A stretch of 31,131 nucleotides of DNA. It comes from Patescibacteria group bacterium. GTDB lineage: Bacteria > Patescibacteriota > Minisyncoccia > Phycocordibacterales > UBA2100. Under the pieces are notes generated by a model. It saw only the letters and a program-made list of their open reading frames with translations, was not told the origin of the DNA and did not search any database. The DNA lies in the NCBI GenBank assembly GCA_024654485.1, contig JANLHO010000036.1:1-31131 (forward strand), written 5' to 3'. The position numbers and the translations under genes were made by a program. Below are positions 1 to 7,578 of this stretch, in pieces (positions within the stretch are counted from its first letter, which is position 1; the number at the start of each line of letters is the position of its first letter).

Positions 1-213
1 GATGTCGATTATTTCACTAAGCGGCAATTAGAGTCGGTGCGGAGAGTAGGGAAGACGCTTTCCGGCGTGCCGCAACTTGGCACTGCCGCCGCCATAGCAG
101 GAGCTGCGGCCGCCTATGTGGTTCGCCGAATCGCTGTCGGAGCCGAGATGCCCTCGGGTCGCTATGTACTGAGTTGTGAGCAAGCGTTTCCGGAGAGCAT
201 TAACGACGCTTGA
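1..213 (+). CDS. C-terminal fragment, possibly ThiF/E1-like protein
   Basis: The first reading frame is open from the first base to a TGA at 211-213, giving the last 70 residues of a gene that begins outside the window. The fragment has a charged start, an Ala-rich hydrophobic stretch (GTAAAIAGAAAAYVVRR) and an ending with PSGRY. The pattern PQ-x-G...AxxAxxxxRRI...SGRY resembles the C-terminal helix of ThiF/MoeB-like adenylyltransferase domains, which would fit the adjacent nitroreductase and adenylate-forming genes, but this is pattern memory over a short piece. Its last 14 bases overlap the convergent end of the PaaK-like gene. A hydrophobic C-terminus of an unrelated protein is the main alternative. 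Confidence 0.5.
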   Translation, partial: DVDYFTKRQLESVRRVGKTLSGVPQLGTAAAIAGAAAAYVVRRIAVGAEMPSGRYVLSCEQAFPESINDA

Positions 214-1651
214 CCCATTTGTGTTTCTTTCCTGGAACCGTTGCGATATCTCCAAGAGGAAGTAACGTGATTTTAGGCTTAGCCGGTTTCCCGATAGACG
301 CAAGGAGCTTGGCGTACTCGCTGTTCATGCGACAGAGCGTCGCGACCACCTCCTCCCCCAGAGACTGCGCTAGATCAGTATTTGGCTTGACGCCTCTGGC
401 AAGCTCCACGGATATGCTGAACTGCTGATTAAGCCTCTTGGTATGCGTCACGCTAATGGTGAAGAGTCCAGATAGACTGGATGCGGATGGTGAGTGCTCA
501 AGCGCCCGCTTAACGTGTTCTACGTATATTTGAAGTGCATACAAAGAGACCGACAGGTCTTTGCGACCAAAGAGGGCAACGAAAGGCATTCTCCATGCGC
601 CGAGGTTCGCGCGGATGTCGTTCCCGAACACGCTCGCTATCTTTTGATGACTCAGGATAACGCCGGCATCGCGCGTATCGTATCGGATTAGCGGCAAGCC
701 GGCATCCGATGTCAGTACGAGCGAGTGTCCATCAACATCTTCAAAATAGCGAGCAGTCGGATAGTATTGATATAGTCCCGTCACCTCATCCATGTCCGGC
801 ATATCCGCATCTGCTCCCGCTTTTGTTATGCACTTCCTCAAGAGCGAACAAAGTGGCGTTTCGTGCGCAACAATGCCCGAATCAGCCATGCCGAACACAT
901 TGACGAAGCTCTTGCCGTCTTCCGGCTTTCCTATCATGGCAAGTATGCGGCCTTTCCATAATTCACTGACACCCTCGCCGGCGACTAAAAGGCGCGTATC
1001 CATCTTTTCCCAATGGATTCCGTCGTTGCTCCCGTGTTCAATAATATCCTTCACGAATGGCGGATAGCCGCCAATGACGACCCGACCAAAGAGGGGAGAA
1101 AGCTCCTTTATAAGACGTATTGCTTCTTCTCTGTCTATTCCCGGCGTGACAGTTACCAGGCGGTTGCCATGCTCGGATGTCCACTTCGCGGCATTATAGA
1201 ATTCTAGCCCAGCTATCCACGTACCAAGCGCAAAGGAGTCCACAAAGAGCGTACTTCCTTTTTTTGAGTCAAAAATATCCTCAAAGACACGTTGCATCAT
1301 CATGTTGACGACGGCATCCTGTCGCTCGCCGCGCGGCCAGAAAAAAGGGGTGCCGGTAGAGCCGGAGCTCGTGGAGACGTATTTTGCGGATGAAAGAGAC
1401 CCATCCCAGCTCAATTCTTCCAAACTGTATTTCGTGATGTAGTTCGGCTTATCAGTTGTAGGCAAAGAAGCGAATTCCGCGGCGTTGGTGATTTTTGCAG
1501 GATTAATTCTGTGTTTCTTCAAGAAATCTTTGTATGCAGGAACGCGTCGCGCGGCTTCTCGGAAAAGTACAAGGGCGCGCGTAAGACCTCGTTGCTTTGA
1601 ATTGGCGGAAGCCGAACGCGGATTCAGGGCGCGAATGATGGGTACTTCCAT
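200..1651 (-). CDS. PaaK/CapK-like adenylate-forming enzyme (phenylacetate-CoA ligase family)
   Basis: 483 residues, close to the usual 430-480 of the phenylacetate-CoA ligase/CapK branch of the ANL superfamily. These enzymes activate a carboxylate as its acyl-AMP and then usually pass it to CoA. The P-loop-like A3 motif SSGSTGTP lies at residues 95-102. Later come GYPPFVKDI, a glycine/phenylalanine core motif (FGMADSG, the place of the usual Y.xTE signature) and RYDTRDAG, the equivalent of the RYDxGD hinge region. The C-terminus ends in a basic GKKHKWVKRR, where the family has its catalytic Lys. The substrate cannot be read from sequence. The start is the ATG at 1651, which is divergent from the nitroreductase gene with 34 bases between them. 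In Parcubacteria such ligases can occur beside E1-like and nitroreductase-like genes, suggesting small-molecule or cofactor tailoring. Confidence 0.8.
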   Translation of the reverse strand: MEVPIIRALNPRSASANSKQRGLTRALVLFREAARRVPAYKDFLKKHRINPAKITNAAEFASLPTTDKPNYITKYSLEELSWDGSLSSAKYVSTSSGSTGTPFFWPRGERQDAVVNMMMQRVFEDIFDSKKGSTLFVDSFALGTWIAGLEFYNAAKWTSEHGNRLVTVTPGIDREEAIRLIKELSPLFGRVVIGGYPPFVKDIIEHGSNDGIHWEKMDTRLLVAGEGVSELWKGRILAMIGKPEDGKSFVNVFGMADSGIVAHETPLCSLLRKCITKAGADADMPDMDEVTGLYQYYPTARYFEDVDGHSLVLTSDAGLPLIRYDTRDAGVILSHQKIASVFGNDIRANLGAWRMPFVALFGRKDLSVSLYALQIYVEHVKRALEHSPSASSLSGLFTISVTHTKRLNQQFSISVELARGVKPNTDLAQSLGEEVVATLCRMNSEYAKLLASIGKPAKPKITLLPLGDIATVPGKKHKWVKRR

Positions 1652-1670
1652 AGTCCACTGTTATTCGCAT

Positions 1671-1680
1671 AGTATACTAT
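1671..1680. promoter_or_regulatory. Symmetrical -10 element shared by divergent genes
   Basis: The palindrome AGTATACT(AT) reads as TATACT on both strands. On the plus strand TATACT (1673-1678) ends 7 bases before the ATG at 1686, giving an almost leaderless nitroreductase mRNA. On the minus strand the same element lies about 20 bases before the PaaK-like ATG. Symmetrical -10 elements are known to fire in both directions in other bacteria. No convincing -35 is visible on either side. Confidence 0.55.
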
Positions 1681-1685
1681 ATCTC

Positions 1686-2753
1686 ATGATGAGTGTACGT
1701 GGAGCATGGGACGACATCCTTAAAACAGCGGTTCTCGCTCCCTCCGGAGACAACGCCCAGCCGTGGAGTTTCGCGCTAGACGGCGATACACTCAATGTCT
1801 ACAACCTCTCCGACCGCGACCCGACCTTGTACAACTTCAAACAACGCGGCTCATACCTCGCTCACGGAGCACTTGCCGAGAACATTTCTATATCCGCCGC
1901 ACATGCCGGATATGTCGCCGTAATAGAGCCGTTCCCCAAAAACTCGACGTGTACCATGCGGATATCTCTGAAGCCCGCCTCGGCACGGAAAGATCCTCTG
2001 TACGACGCGATCCATGTGCGAACCACGAACAGGAAACCATATGACATCCGCAGCCTTGCGCCGGAAGACCGTACCGCACTTCTTGATGCGGCTGCCGGAG
2101 CAACTGAAATTTCGCTGAAATTGGCAGAGGAAAGGGACACAATACGTATCATCGCCGAAAACGTAAGCGCCAATGAGCGGCTTTTATTTGAGCATCGACC
2201 TCTACACGATTTTCTTTTCGGTGTTATCCGATGGACGGAAAATGCGGAGCGCGTAAAGCCAGGACTCTACATAAAGACTATGGAGTTTCCCACTCCTCTG
2301 CAATACATAATCAAATATGCTCTACGACACTGGCCCGTCGTGCAGACATTGAACAAGATCGGGCTTTCACGAGCTATCGCCCGTGACAGTGCGAAAAATC
2401 ACATGGCCTCTTCGGCAATAGGAGCCATTGTGGCGAGCGATTATTCTGACATAGCGTTCATGAGCGCGGGCAGGACGTTCCAGCGCGTGTGGCTCACTGC
2501 CGCATCCCGAGGTCTTTCCATACAACCCATAACGGCTATTTCGTACCTCATGCAACGCGTGAACGAAAGAGAGACAGCTTCTTTGTCCGAAGAGCATATC
2601 GCGCTAATCCGCGATGCTGCCGGCAACATAGGCAGAGCCATGGAGCTCAAAGGTCGGGAGCACATCGCCATGCTATTCAGGATAGGTTACGACGGCGAGC
2701 CAACGGCGCGCTCTTCCAAATTGCCGCCAACATTCCAAAATAAAGACGCATGA
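1686..2753 (+). CDS. Nitroreductase-fold FMN-dependent oxidoreductase (Acg/MoeY-like)
   Basis: About 355 residues. The N-terminus has the segment LAPSGDNAQPWSF, the FMN-phosphate-binding signature of nitroreductase-like proteins (typically A-PS--N-QPW). A later segment, ASSAIGAIVAS...AGRTFQRVWLTAASRGLSIQP, matches the C-terminal half where the second subunit covers the flavin. The length and the mid-region (HVRTTNRKPY) resemble the Acg/Rv1355c (MoeY) type rather than small nitroreductases. I chose the ATG at 1686 (or 1689): homology starts immediately after it and a TATACT box lies 7 bases upstream. The open frame continues upstream to 1485 but is antisense to the ligase gene there. The stop overlaps the next start as ATGA. 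Substrate unknown. Confidence 0.78.
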   Translation: MMSVRGAWDDILKTAVLAPSGDNAQPWSFALDGDTLNVYNLSDRDPTLYNFKQRGSYLAHGALAENISISAAHAGYVAVIEPFPKNSTCTMRISLKPASARKDPLYDAIHVRTTNRKPYDIRSLAPEDRTALLDAAAGATEISLKLAEERDTIRIIAENVSANERLLFEHRPLHDFLFGVIRWTENAERVKPGLYIKTMEFPTPLQYIIKYALRHWPVVQTLNKIGLSRAIARDSAKNHMASSAIGAIVASDYSDIAFMSAGRTFQRVWLTAASRGLSIQPITAISYLMQRVNERETASLSEEHIALIRDAAGNIGRAMELKGREHIAMLFRIGYDGEPTARSSKLPPTFQNKDA

Positions 2754-4357
2754 GCCCGCTAATTTACCAGCAGATCTATAGCTCTTCTCTTGAGCTCATC
2801 CTTCTCGTGATCGTTGCTGTCGCGAATATTTTTTTGGCATACATCGTATACCGAAGCGCTCCCAAGAATGCGACCAACGTCATTTATGCCCTTCTAAGCA
2901 TTTTTACGGTGCTGTGGCTCGCGAACAACTACGCCACAAACCATATAATTCAGCTCGCGCAATTTTTTGATCTGTCGCTTCTTCTGGGAAGGTTAGGGAT
3001 CTTGTGGGCAGCACTCATGAGTGCTCTCTTTTTTCTACTTGCACATACAATACCGCACGACACTATTCAGATGAGCAGGAAAACGTACCTTACGGTTATC
3101 GGCGCGACGCTTCTCATGATACTCCTGAACGTATCTCCATATGCATTCGTCGGCGTCGCATTTGAGGCCGGCAGTGTTCAGCTTGTACCGGGACTCGGCC
3201 TATTGCCATTCTCAATAATTTCCACGCTGTTCAGTGTTCTTGCCATATTCTGTCTGACACGCAAGTACTACAAGGCGAAGGGCGATGTGCGGCACCAGCT
3301 CGGATTGGTCTTGGTGGGCATGCTTACCATGCTAGCTCTCGTAGTAGGAACTATCCTCGTGCCGATACTGCTTTTCAACTCGTTGCAATTCCTTGTATTC
3401 ACTCCTGTATATACACTGATATTCCTCGGTATGACGGCGTATGCAATCACTAAGTACAGGCTGTTCAACATAAAAGTATTGGTAACGGAGGCGCTGACTA
3501 TAACGATAAGTATGGTGCTATTCGCGAAGATCTTCGGTGAGCAGACACTCGGTGCTCGTGTTATTGACCTTTTGATACTCGTTTTTATGGCCGTGTTCGG
3601 ATTTTTCCTTGTTAAAAGCGTTAGGAGGGAAGTGCGCCAGCGAGAAGAGATAGAGCGCTTGAGCAACGAAAAATCGGAATTCATGTCTTTCGCTTCGCAC
3701 GAGATACGCAATCCCATTACGGTCATGCGCGGATACGCCTCTCTCATCTTGGACGGTAGCGGCGGAGAGGTCTCCGAAGGTGTGCGGGCAATGGCCCGCA
3801 AGATACTGATTGAGGGTACGACCGTGCTTGACCTGATATCCCAATACTTGAGCAAATCAAAAATAGAATTGGGACAATTGAAGTATGAGAGCGAATCCTT
3901 TGACCTTGCCGCGCTAGTTGACTCCGCCGTAGATTCGTACATACCGCACGCTCAGGAGAACGGGCTTACTCTGCACAAAGAAATAGATCTCTCACATCCT
4001 CTGACCGTTGTCGGTGACAAAGGCAAGATAAAAGAGGTCATTGGCAACCTTATAGACAATGCCATAAAGTACACGAAAGAGGGGAGCGTCACCGTCGCCG
4101 TGGAGAGGCACGGTGTCGCCGTCCGCATCATCGTCTCGGACACGGGCGCGGGGATAGAGCAGAAGACGATGCGGCATCTTTTCAAGAAATTCGCCCGTGC
4201 CGATGCGAGCAAGATGAATCTCCTCGGCACCGGCCTAGGACTCTACCTCGCGAAGACATTCATAGAGACGCAGGGCGGGCGCGTATGGGCGGAGTCCGAG
4301 GGTGAGGGCAAGGGCTCCCGGTTTATCGTAGAGCTTCCCGCCGCCCCCGCTCGCTAA
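2750..4357 (+). CDS. Sensor histidine kinase with multi-pass membrane N-terminus
   Basis: 535 residues. The first ~290 are strongly hydrophobic, with about nine predicted membrane spans; the first seven fit the 7TM histidine-kinase sensor module common in CPR bacteria. A short charged linker (VRREVRQREEIERL) leads to the HisKA dimerisation helix with the H-box SFASHEIRNP, phospho-acceptor His317. The ATPase domain follows with the N-box NLIDNAIKY (Asn437), G1 VSDTGAGIE and G2 GTGLGLYLAKTF. All catalytic motifs are intact, so it should autophosphorylate. No response regulator is encoded nearby, so it is an orphan kinase. The start overlaps the nitroreductase stop (ATGA), implying translational coupling and perhaps a functional link. 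The ligand of the membrane sensor cannot be inferred. Confidence 0.9.
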   Translation: MSPLIYQQIYSSSLELILLVIVAVANIFLAYIVYRSAPKNATNVIYALLSIFTVLWLANNYATNHIIQLAQFFDLSLLLGRLGILWAALMSALFFLLAHTIPHDTIQMSRKTYLTVIGATLLMILLNVSPYAFVGVAFEAGSVQLVPGLGLLPFSIISTLFSVLAIFCLTRKYYKAKGDVRHQLGLVLVGMLTMLALVVGTILVPILLFNSLQFLVFTPVYTLIFLGMTAYAITKYRLFNIKVLVTEALTITISMVLFAKIFGEQTLGARVIDLLILVFMAVFGFFLVKSVRREVRQREEIERLSNEKSEFMSFASHEIRNPITVMRGYASLILDGSGGEVSEGVRAMARKILIEGTTVLDLISQYLSKSKIELGQLKYESESFDLAALVDSAVDSYIPHAQENGLTLHKEIDLSHPLTVVGDKGKIKEVIGNLIDNAIKYTKEGSVTVAVERHGVAVRIIVSDTGAGIEQKTMRHLFKKFARADASKMNLLGTGLGLYLAKTFIETQGGRVWAESEGEGKGSRFIVELPAAPAR

Positions 4358-4397
4358 AAGTCGGGGCCATGCTGCGAGGGTATAAGCGCTGTTTTTC

Positions 4398-4406
4398 TGG
4401 TATATT
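4398..4406 (+). promoter_or_regulatory. Extended -10 promoter of the trpS leader
   Basis: TGG precedes TATATT (4401-4406), an extended -10 element (TGnTATATT). Six bases later comes ATG (4413), the start of a 32-codon ORF leading into trpS. This matches the leaderless spacing of other promoters in the window. No -35 match is needed for an extended -10. Confidence 0.55.
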
Positions 4407-4412
4407 AGTGCA

Positions 4413-4511
4413 ATGCCCCGAACCAATACCCTCACTACGACCTGTACGATACCGATTTCAACCTTGTTATACGCGCTCCCTCTTAAATCTTTGGACGAAT
4501 TTTGGGTATGA
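4413..4511 (+). CDS. trpS leader ORF (32 residues)
   Basis: A leaderless ATG 6 bases after an extended -10 box opens a 32-codon frame. Its TGA (4509-4511) overlaps the trpS ATG (4508-4510) as ATGA. The peptide is Thr/Leu-rich and ends in DEFWV; its only Trp codon is the second-last sense codon. The placement suggests a leader peptide: ribosomes finishing it could restart at trpS, and a stall at the UGG codon when charged tRNA-Trp is scarce would hold a ribosome exactly at the trpS start. No Shine-Dalgarno sequence precedes trpS, which favours coupling. I do not recognise the peptide. It could be a chance frame, since 99 open bases are not rare. Confidence 0.45.
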   Translation: MPRTNTLTTTCTIPISTLLYALPLKSLDEFWV

Positions 4512-5455
4512 TACGGGGTAAACAGAAGCTATTTACGGGCCTCCAGCCCTCCGGCGCGCTTCATATAGGCAATTACTTCGGCGTCCTGAAGCCGCTGGTA
4601 GACATGTACGAGGGCTTTGATAGCCGCGTCATGGTGGCGGATTATCACGCCCTTACGACCCTAAAAGACGCCGATAAACTACACGCCAACATAATGGACA
4701 TCGTGCGCGATTATGTGGCGGTCGGTCTGGATCCGAAGAAAGCGCTGATATTCAAACAGTCCGACGTGCCGCAGCACACCGAGCTTACATGGATATACAA
4801 TTGTGTCGTCACGACGGCATTTCTGGAGCTTGCGCACGCATATAAAGACAAGCGCGCTCGCGGCCTTGAGAGCAACGCGGGGCTTTTTGACTACCCCGTG
4901 CTAATGGCAGCCGATATCCTTCTCTACGACACCGACATAGTCCCCGTGGGTCAGGACCAAAAGCAGCACGTGGAGTACGCGCGGGAGATAGCGACCAAAT
5001 TCAATACAACATGGGGAGAGGCCTTCAAGGAGCCCAAGGAGAAAATACTGGAGGGGGTCGCGATAGTACCGGGCACGGACGGCAAGAAAATGAGCAAGAG
5101 TTACGGCAACACAATCCCTCTTTTCGGCTCCAAGGATGAGATTGCGAAGGCCGTCATGAGCATCATCACCGACTCCTCGGGCGAAAGTCCATCCAACGTC
5201 TACAACATACACCGACTCTTCAAGAGCGAGCGGGAGCTTGCTCCCGTATATAAGGCCAACAAGGGCAACTACAAGGCGAGCAAGGAGGCGCTCATACAGG
5301 ACGCGGAAGAGTTTATCGCACCGATGCGAAAAAAGAGGGAAAGCATCACGGATGCGGACGTGCGGGAAATCCTGCATGACGGCGGCGAGAAGGCGCGCGA
5401 GATAGCCGAAGAAAAAATGACAGACGTGCGCAGACGCGTGGGAGTCAGTATTTAA
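4508..5455 (+). CDS. trpS: Tryptophanyl-tRNA synthetase
   Basis: 315 residues from ATG 4508, the normal size of bacterial TrpRS (about 325-335). It charges tRNA-Trp with tryptophan. The N-terminus LFTGLQPSGALHIGNYFG is the class I signature with the HIGN motif. NCVVTTAFLELAHAYKDK and FDYPVLMAADILLYDTDIVPVGQDQKQHVE are the conserved dimer and Trp-binding segments. KKMSKSYGNT is the KMSKS loop. A TTG at 4502 is in frame two codons upstream, but ATG 4508 is preferred because the leader-ORF stop overlaps it. The aspS gene follows after only two bases, so trpS, aspS and scpA probably form one transcript. Confidence 0.97.
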   Translation: MIRGKQKLFTGLQPSGALHIGNYFGVLKPLVDMYEGFDSRVMVADYHALTTLKDADKLHANIMDIVRDYVAVGLDPKKALIFKQSDVPQHTELTWIYNCVVTTAFLELAHAYKDKRARGLESNAGLFDYPVLMAADILLYDTDIVPVGQDQKQHVEYAREIATKFNTTWGEAFKEPKEKILEGVAIVPGTDGKKMSKSYGNTIPLFGSKDEIAKAVMSIITDSSGESPSNVYNIHRLFKSERELAPVYKANKGNYKASKEALIQDAEEFIAPMRKKRESITDADVREILHDGGEKAREIAEEKMTDVRRRVGVSI

Positions 5456-5457
5456 AT

Positions 5458-6852
5458 ATGGAACGCACCTACATCAGAGATCTGCACGAGCACATCGGCG
5501 AGAACATCTTGGTGCGCGGATGGATATCGGTGCGGCGCGATCAAGGCAAGATGGTCTTTTTTGACTTTCGCGACATGACAGGTTCCGTGCAGGGAGTGGT
5601 TCTGCCCAAGAGTGCCGCAATAGAGGCCGCAAAATCCGCTTCCAGAGAGAGCGTCGTGTCAGTGTCGGCAGAAGTAAAAAAGCGCCCCGAGCAGAACGTC
5701 AATCCGGAAATACAGAACGGTGATATAGAGCTGGTCGTAGAGGGTCTCGTCGTAGAAAGCGAGGCCGCACCGCCGCCTTTTGAGATAGACGACACATCCT
5801 CCGTGGGCGAAGATACCCGCCTGCACTACCGATATCTGGACCTGCGCAGCCCCCGTATGCAGCGCAACATACGCATGCGCAGCGAATTCGTACGCCTGTG
5901 CCGCGAATTCCTTTTTAACGAAGCTTTTACCGAGATAGAGACGCCGCTTCTTACGGAATCCACACCAGAGGGTTCGCGGGATTTCGTGGTACCTTCGCGT
6001 CTTCATCCCGGAAAATTCTACGCCCTGCCGCAATCCCCGCAGCAATACAAACAGCTTTTGATGGTCGCCGGATTTGAGCGGTATTTCCAGATAGCGCGCG
6101 CACTGCGCGATGAGGACCTGCGCGCAGATCGCGGCTTTGAGCACTCCCAAATAGACATAGAGATGTCGTTCGTGGAGCAAGAGGATGTCATGCAGCTGGT
6201 GGAATCCATGATGACCTCGGTCGCAGAAGCTCTCGGATTCACTGTAAAAGAAAAGCCGTTCCCGCGCTTTACGCACGAAGAAGCGCTGGCGAAGTTCGGT
6301 TCCGACAAATTTGACCTGCGTACCGAGGACGACAAGCAAAAAGGTGTCTTGTCTTATGCGTGGGTCTACCAATTTCCGTTCTTTGAGAAGAGCGAGGGAG
6401 GACAGTGGACATTTACGCACAACCCTTTCTCTATGCCGATACCGGAGCATCTGGATTGGCTCATGAAAGGCGAGAACACCGAAAAGATATTGACCGCGCA
6501 GTACGACTTGGTGTGCAACGGCTCCGAAGCCGCAGGCGGCTCGGTGCGCGCACACAAACCGGAAATACTTGAGGCCGTATACAAGACGATGGGATACGCT
6601 GATACGCGCATTGAGGAGAGCATCGGGCATATGTTGGAAGCATTTCGCTTCGGTGCGCCGCCGCACGGAGGCATCGCCATCGGGATAGAGCGGTGCATCA
6701 TGAACCTCACCGGAGAGCAGTATTTGCGCGAGGTGCAGGCCTTCCCAATGACACGCGGCGGTCAGACGGCGGTCATGAAGGCGCCCAAGTCTCTCTCCGC
6801 GGAGCAGTTGAAAGAGCTTGGTATAGGAATAGAAAAGAAGAAGCGCGCATGA
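5458..6852 (+). CDS. aspS: Aspartyl-tRNA synthetase, compact form without GAD domain
   Basis: 464 residues. It charges tRNA-Asp (possibly also tRNA-Asn if a GatCAB route exists; not visible here). The N-terminal OB fold (residues 1-105; GWISVRRDQGKMVFFDFRD) binds the anticodon. The class II core carries RYLDLR, motif 2 around ALRDEDLRADRGFEHSQID and a motif 3 region ending GIAIGIERCIM. THNPFSMPIPE is typical of bacterial AspRS, yet bacterial enzymes are usually about 580-600 residues because of a GAD insertion of ~120. Here the place of that insertion (residues ~286-302, between SDKFDLR and WVYQFPFFE) has only a short linker. So this is a bacterial-lineage enzyme that has lost, or never had, GAD. 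Its stop overlaps scpA (ATGA). Confidence 0.96.
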   Translation: MERTYIRDLHEHIGENILVRGWISVRRDQGKMVFFDFRDMTGSVQGVVLPKSAAIEAAKSASRESVVSVSAEVKKRPEQNVNPEIQNGDIELVVEGLVVESEAAPPPFEIDDTSSVGEDTRLHYRYLDLRSPRMQRNIRMRSEFVRLCREFLFNEAFTEIETPLLTESTPEGSRDFVVPSRLHPGKFYALPQSPQQYKQLLMVAGFERYFQIARALRDEDLRADRGFEHSQIDIEMSFVEQEDVMQLVESMMTSVAEALGFTVKEKPFPRFTHEEALAKFGSDKFDLRTEDDKQKGVLSYAWVYQFPFFEKSEGGQWTFTHNPFSMPIPEHLDWLMKGENTEKILTAQYDLVCNGSEAAGGSVRAHKPEILEAVYKTMGYADTRIEESIGHMLEAFRFGAPPHGGIAIGIERCIMNLTGEQYLREVQAFPMTRGGQTAVMKAPKSLSAEQLKELGIGIEKKKRA

Positions 6853-7571
6853 CTTCCAAATTCACAATCGCCACGCCGGACTTTGACGGCCCCTTAGAAG
6901 CACTGCTGGACATCATTGAGGATCGCAAGCTTCCCATCTCACGCGTATCTCTTTCGGAAGTGACCGATGCATATCTGACGTACGTGGAGCGCCTACCGGA
7001 GTTGCCGCTGGGGGAAACGGCCCAGTTCATTCTCGTTGCATCCACGCTCCTCCTGATAAAATCGCGGGCGCTCTTGCCCACGCTTGAGCTCACGCCCGAT
7101 GAGCGCGAGAGCGTGCAGGAGCTAGAGAGGCGTCTGGCGCGTTATGCGCTCATACGCAAAGCCGCGAAGCTACTGCGCAAGAAGTGGGGGAGAGAGCCAC
7201 TTTTGCTCGCGCGGCATGCGCCTCAGAGACCCGCCATTTTTACTCCGGCCAACGCGAGCATCAAGTCAATAGCAGAGTCCGCGCAGAGGATAGTGCGCCT
7301 ACTGCCCAAGCCGGAGGCCGTTGCACAGGCCGCCGTTGCACCTGTCCTTGCACTGGAAGACGTCATCATAAGCCTGAAAAAGCGACTCTCAGGAGCTTTC
7401 CGGGCCCGTTTCAGCGAGCTGACGCAGTCGCGCGACAGACATGAGGTAATCGTTTACTTCCTCGCGATGCTTGAGCTGGTATCCGCCGGCAGCGCCAGCG
7501 TAACGCAGGACAAACTTTTTTCGGAGATAGTCATTGAGGCGGAGAACATCGTCGCACCGAGATACGGATAA
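6849..7571 (+). CDS. scpA: Segregation and condensation protein A (kleisin)
   Basis: 240 residues, typical for ScpA. ScpA is the kleisin that bridges the SMC ATPase heads and carries the ScpB dimer in the bacterial condensin. The N-terminus has the signature DFDGPLEALLDIIEDRKLPIS followed by VSLSEVTDAYLTYV, the helices that bind the SMC neck. Then comes the helix FILVASTLLLIKSRALLP. The C-terminus (VTQDKLFSEIVI) fits the winged helix that binds the SMC cap. The start ATG 6849 overlaps the aspS stop (ATGA); the open frame reaches further upstream but inside aspS. The partner gene scpB follows after an unusual 145-base interval with a long inverted repeat. Confidence 0.93.
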   Translation: MTSKFTIATPDFDGPLEALLDIIEDRKLPISRVSLSEVTDAYLTYVERLPELPLGETAQFILVASTLLLIKSRALLPTLELTPDERESVQELERRLARYALIRKAAKLLRKKWGREPLLLARHAPQRPAIFTPANASIKSIAESAQRIVRLLPKPEAVAQAAVAPVLALEDVIISLKKRLSGAFRARFSELTQSRDRHEVIVYFLAMLELVSAGSASVTQDKLFSEIVIEAENIVAPRYG

Positions 7572-7572
7572 A

Positions 7573-7578
7573 TATAAA
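7573..7578 (+). promoter_or_regulatory. Possible -10 box at the scpA/scpB junction
   Basis: TATAAA directly follows the scpA stop. Transcription from it would begin near 7585, at the left arm of the long inverted repeat, so the 5' end of the message could pair with the scpB start region. No -35 is visible. It may equally be AT-rich stop-codon context. Confidence 0.3.

Noticed and set aside
1485..1685. N-terminal extension of the nitroreductase open frame
   Set aside because: It is antisense to the ligase gene, lacks family similarity, and the -10 box lies just before the ATG at 1686.
3268..3942. Minus-strand frame inside the histidine kinase gene
   Set aside because: Antisense to HisKA coding sequence; Ser/Arg-rich with no domain.
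4344..4396. Intrinsic terminator after the histidine kinase gene
   Set aside because: CCCCG/CGGGG can pair over a 12-base loop and a T-run occurs 25 bases later, but the stem is short and the T-run too distant to call.
5659..6666. Long open frame (335 codons) on the minus strand within aspS
   Set aside because: It is a shadow of aspS; its composition is Arg/His/Cys-rich and has no recognisable domain.
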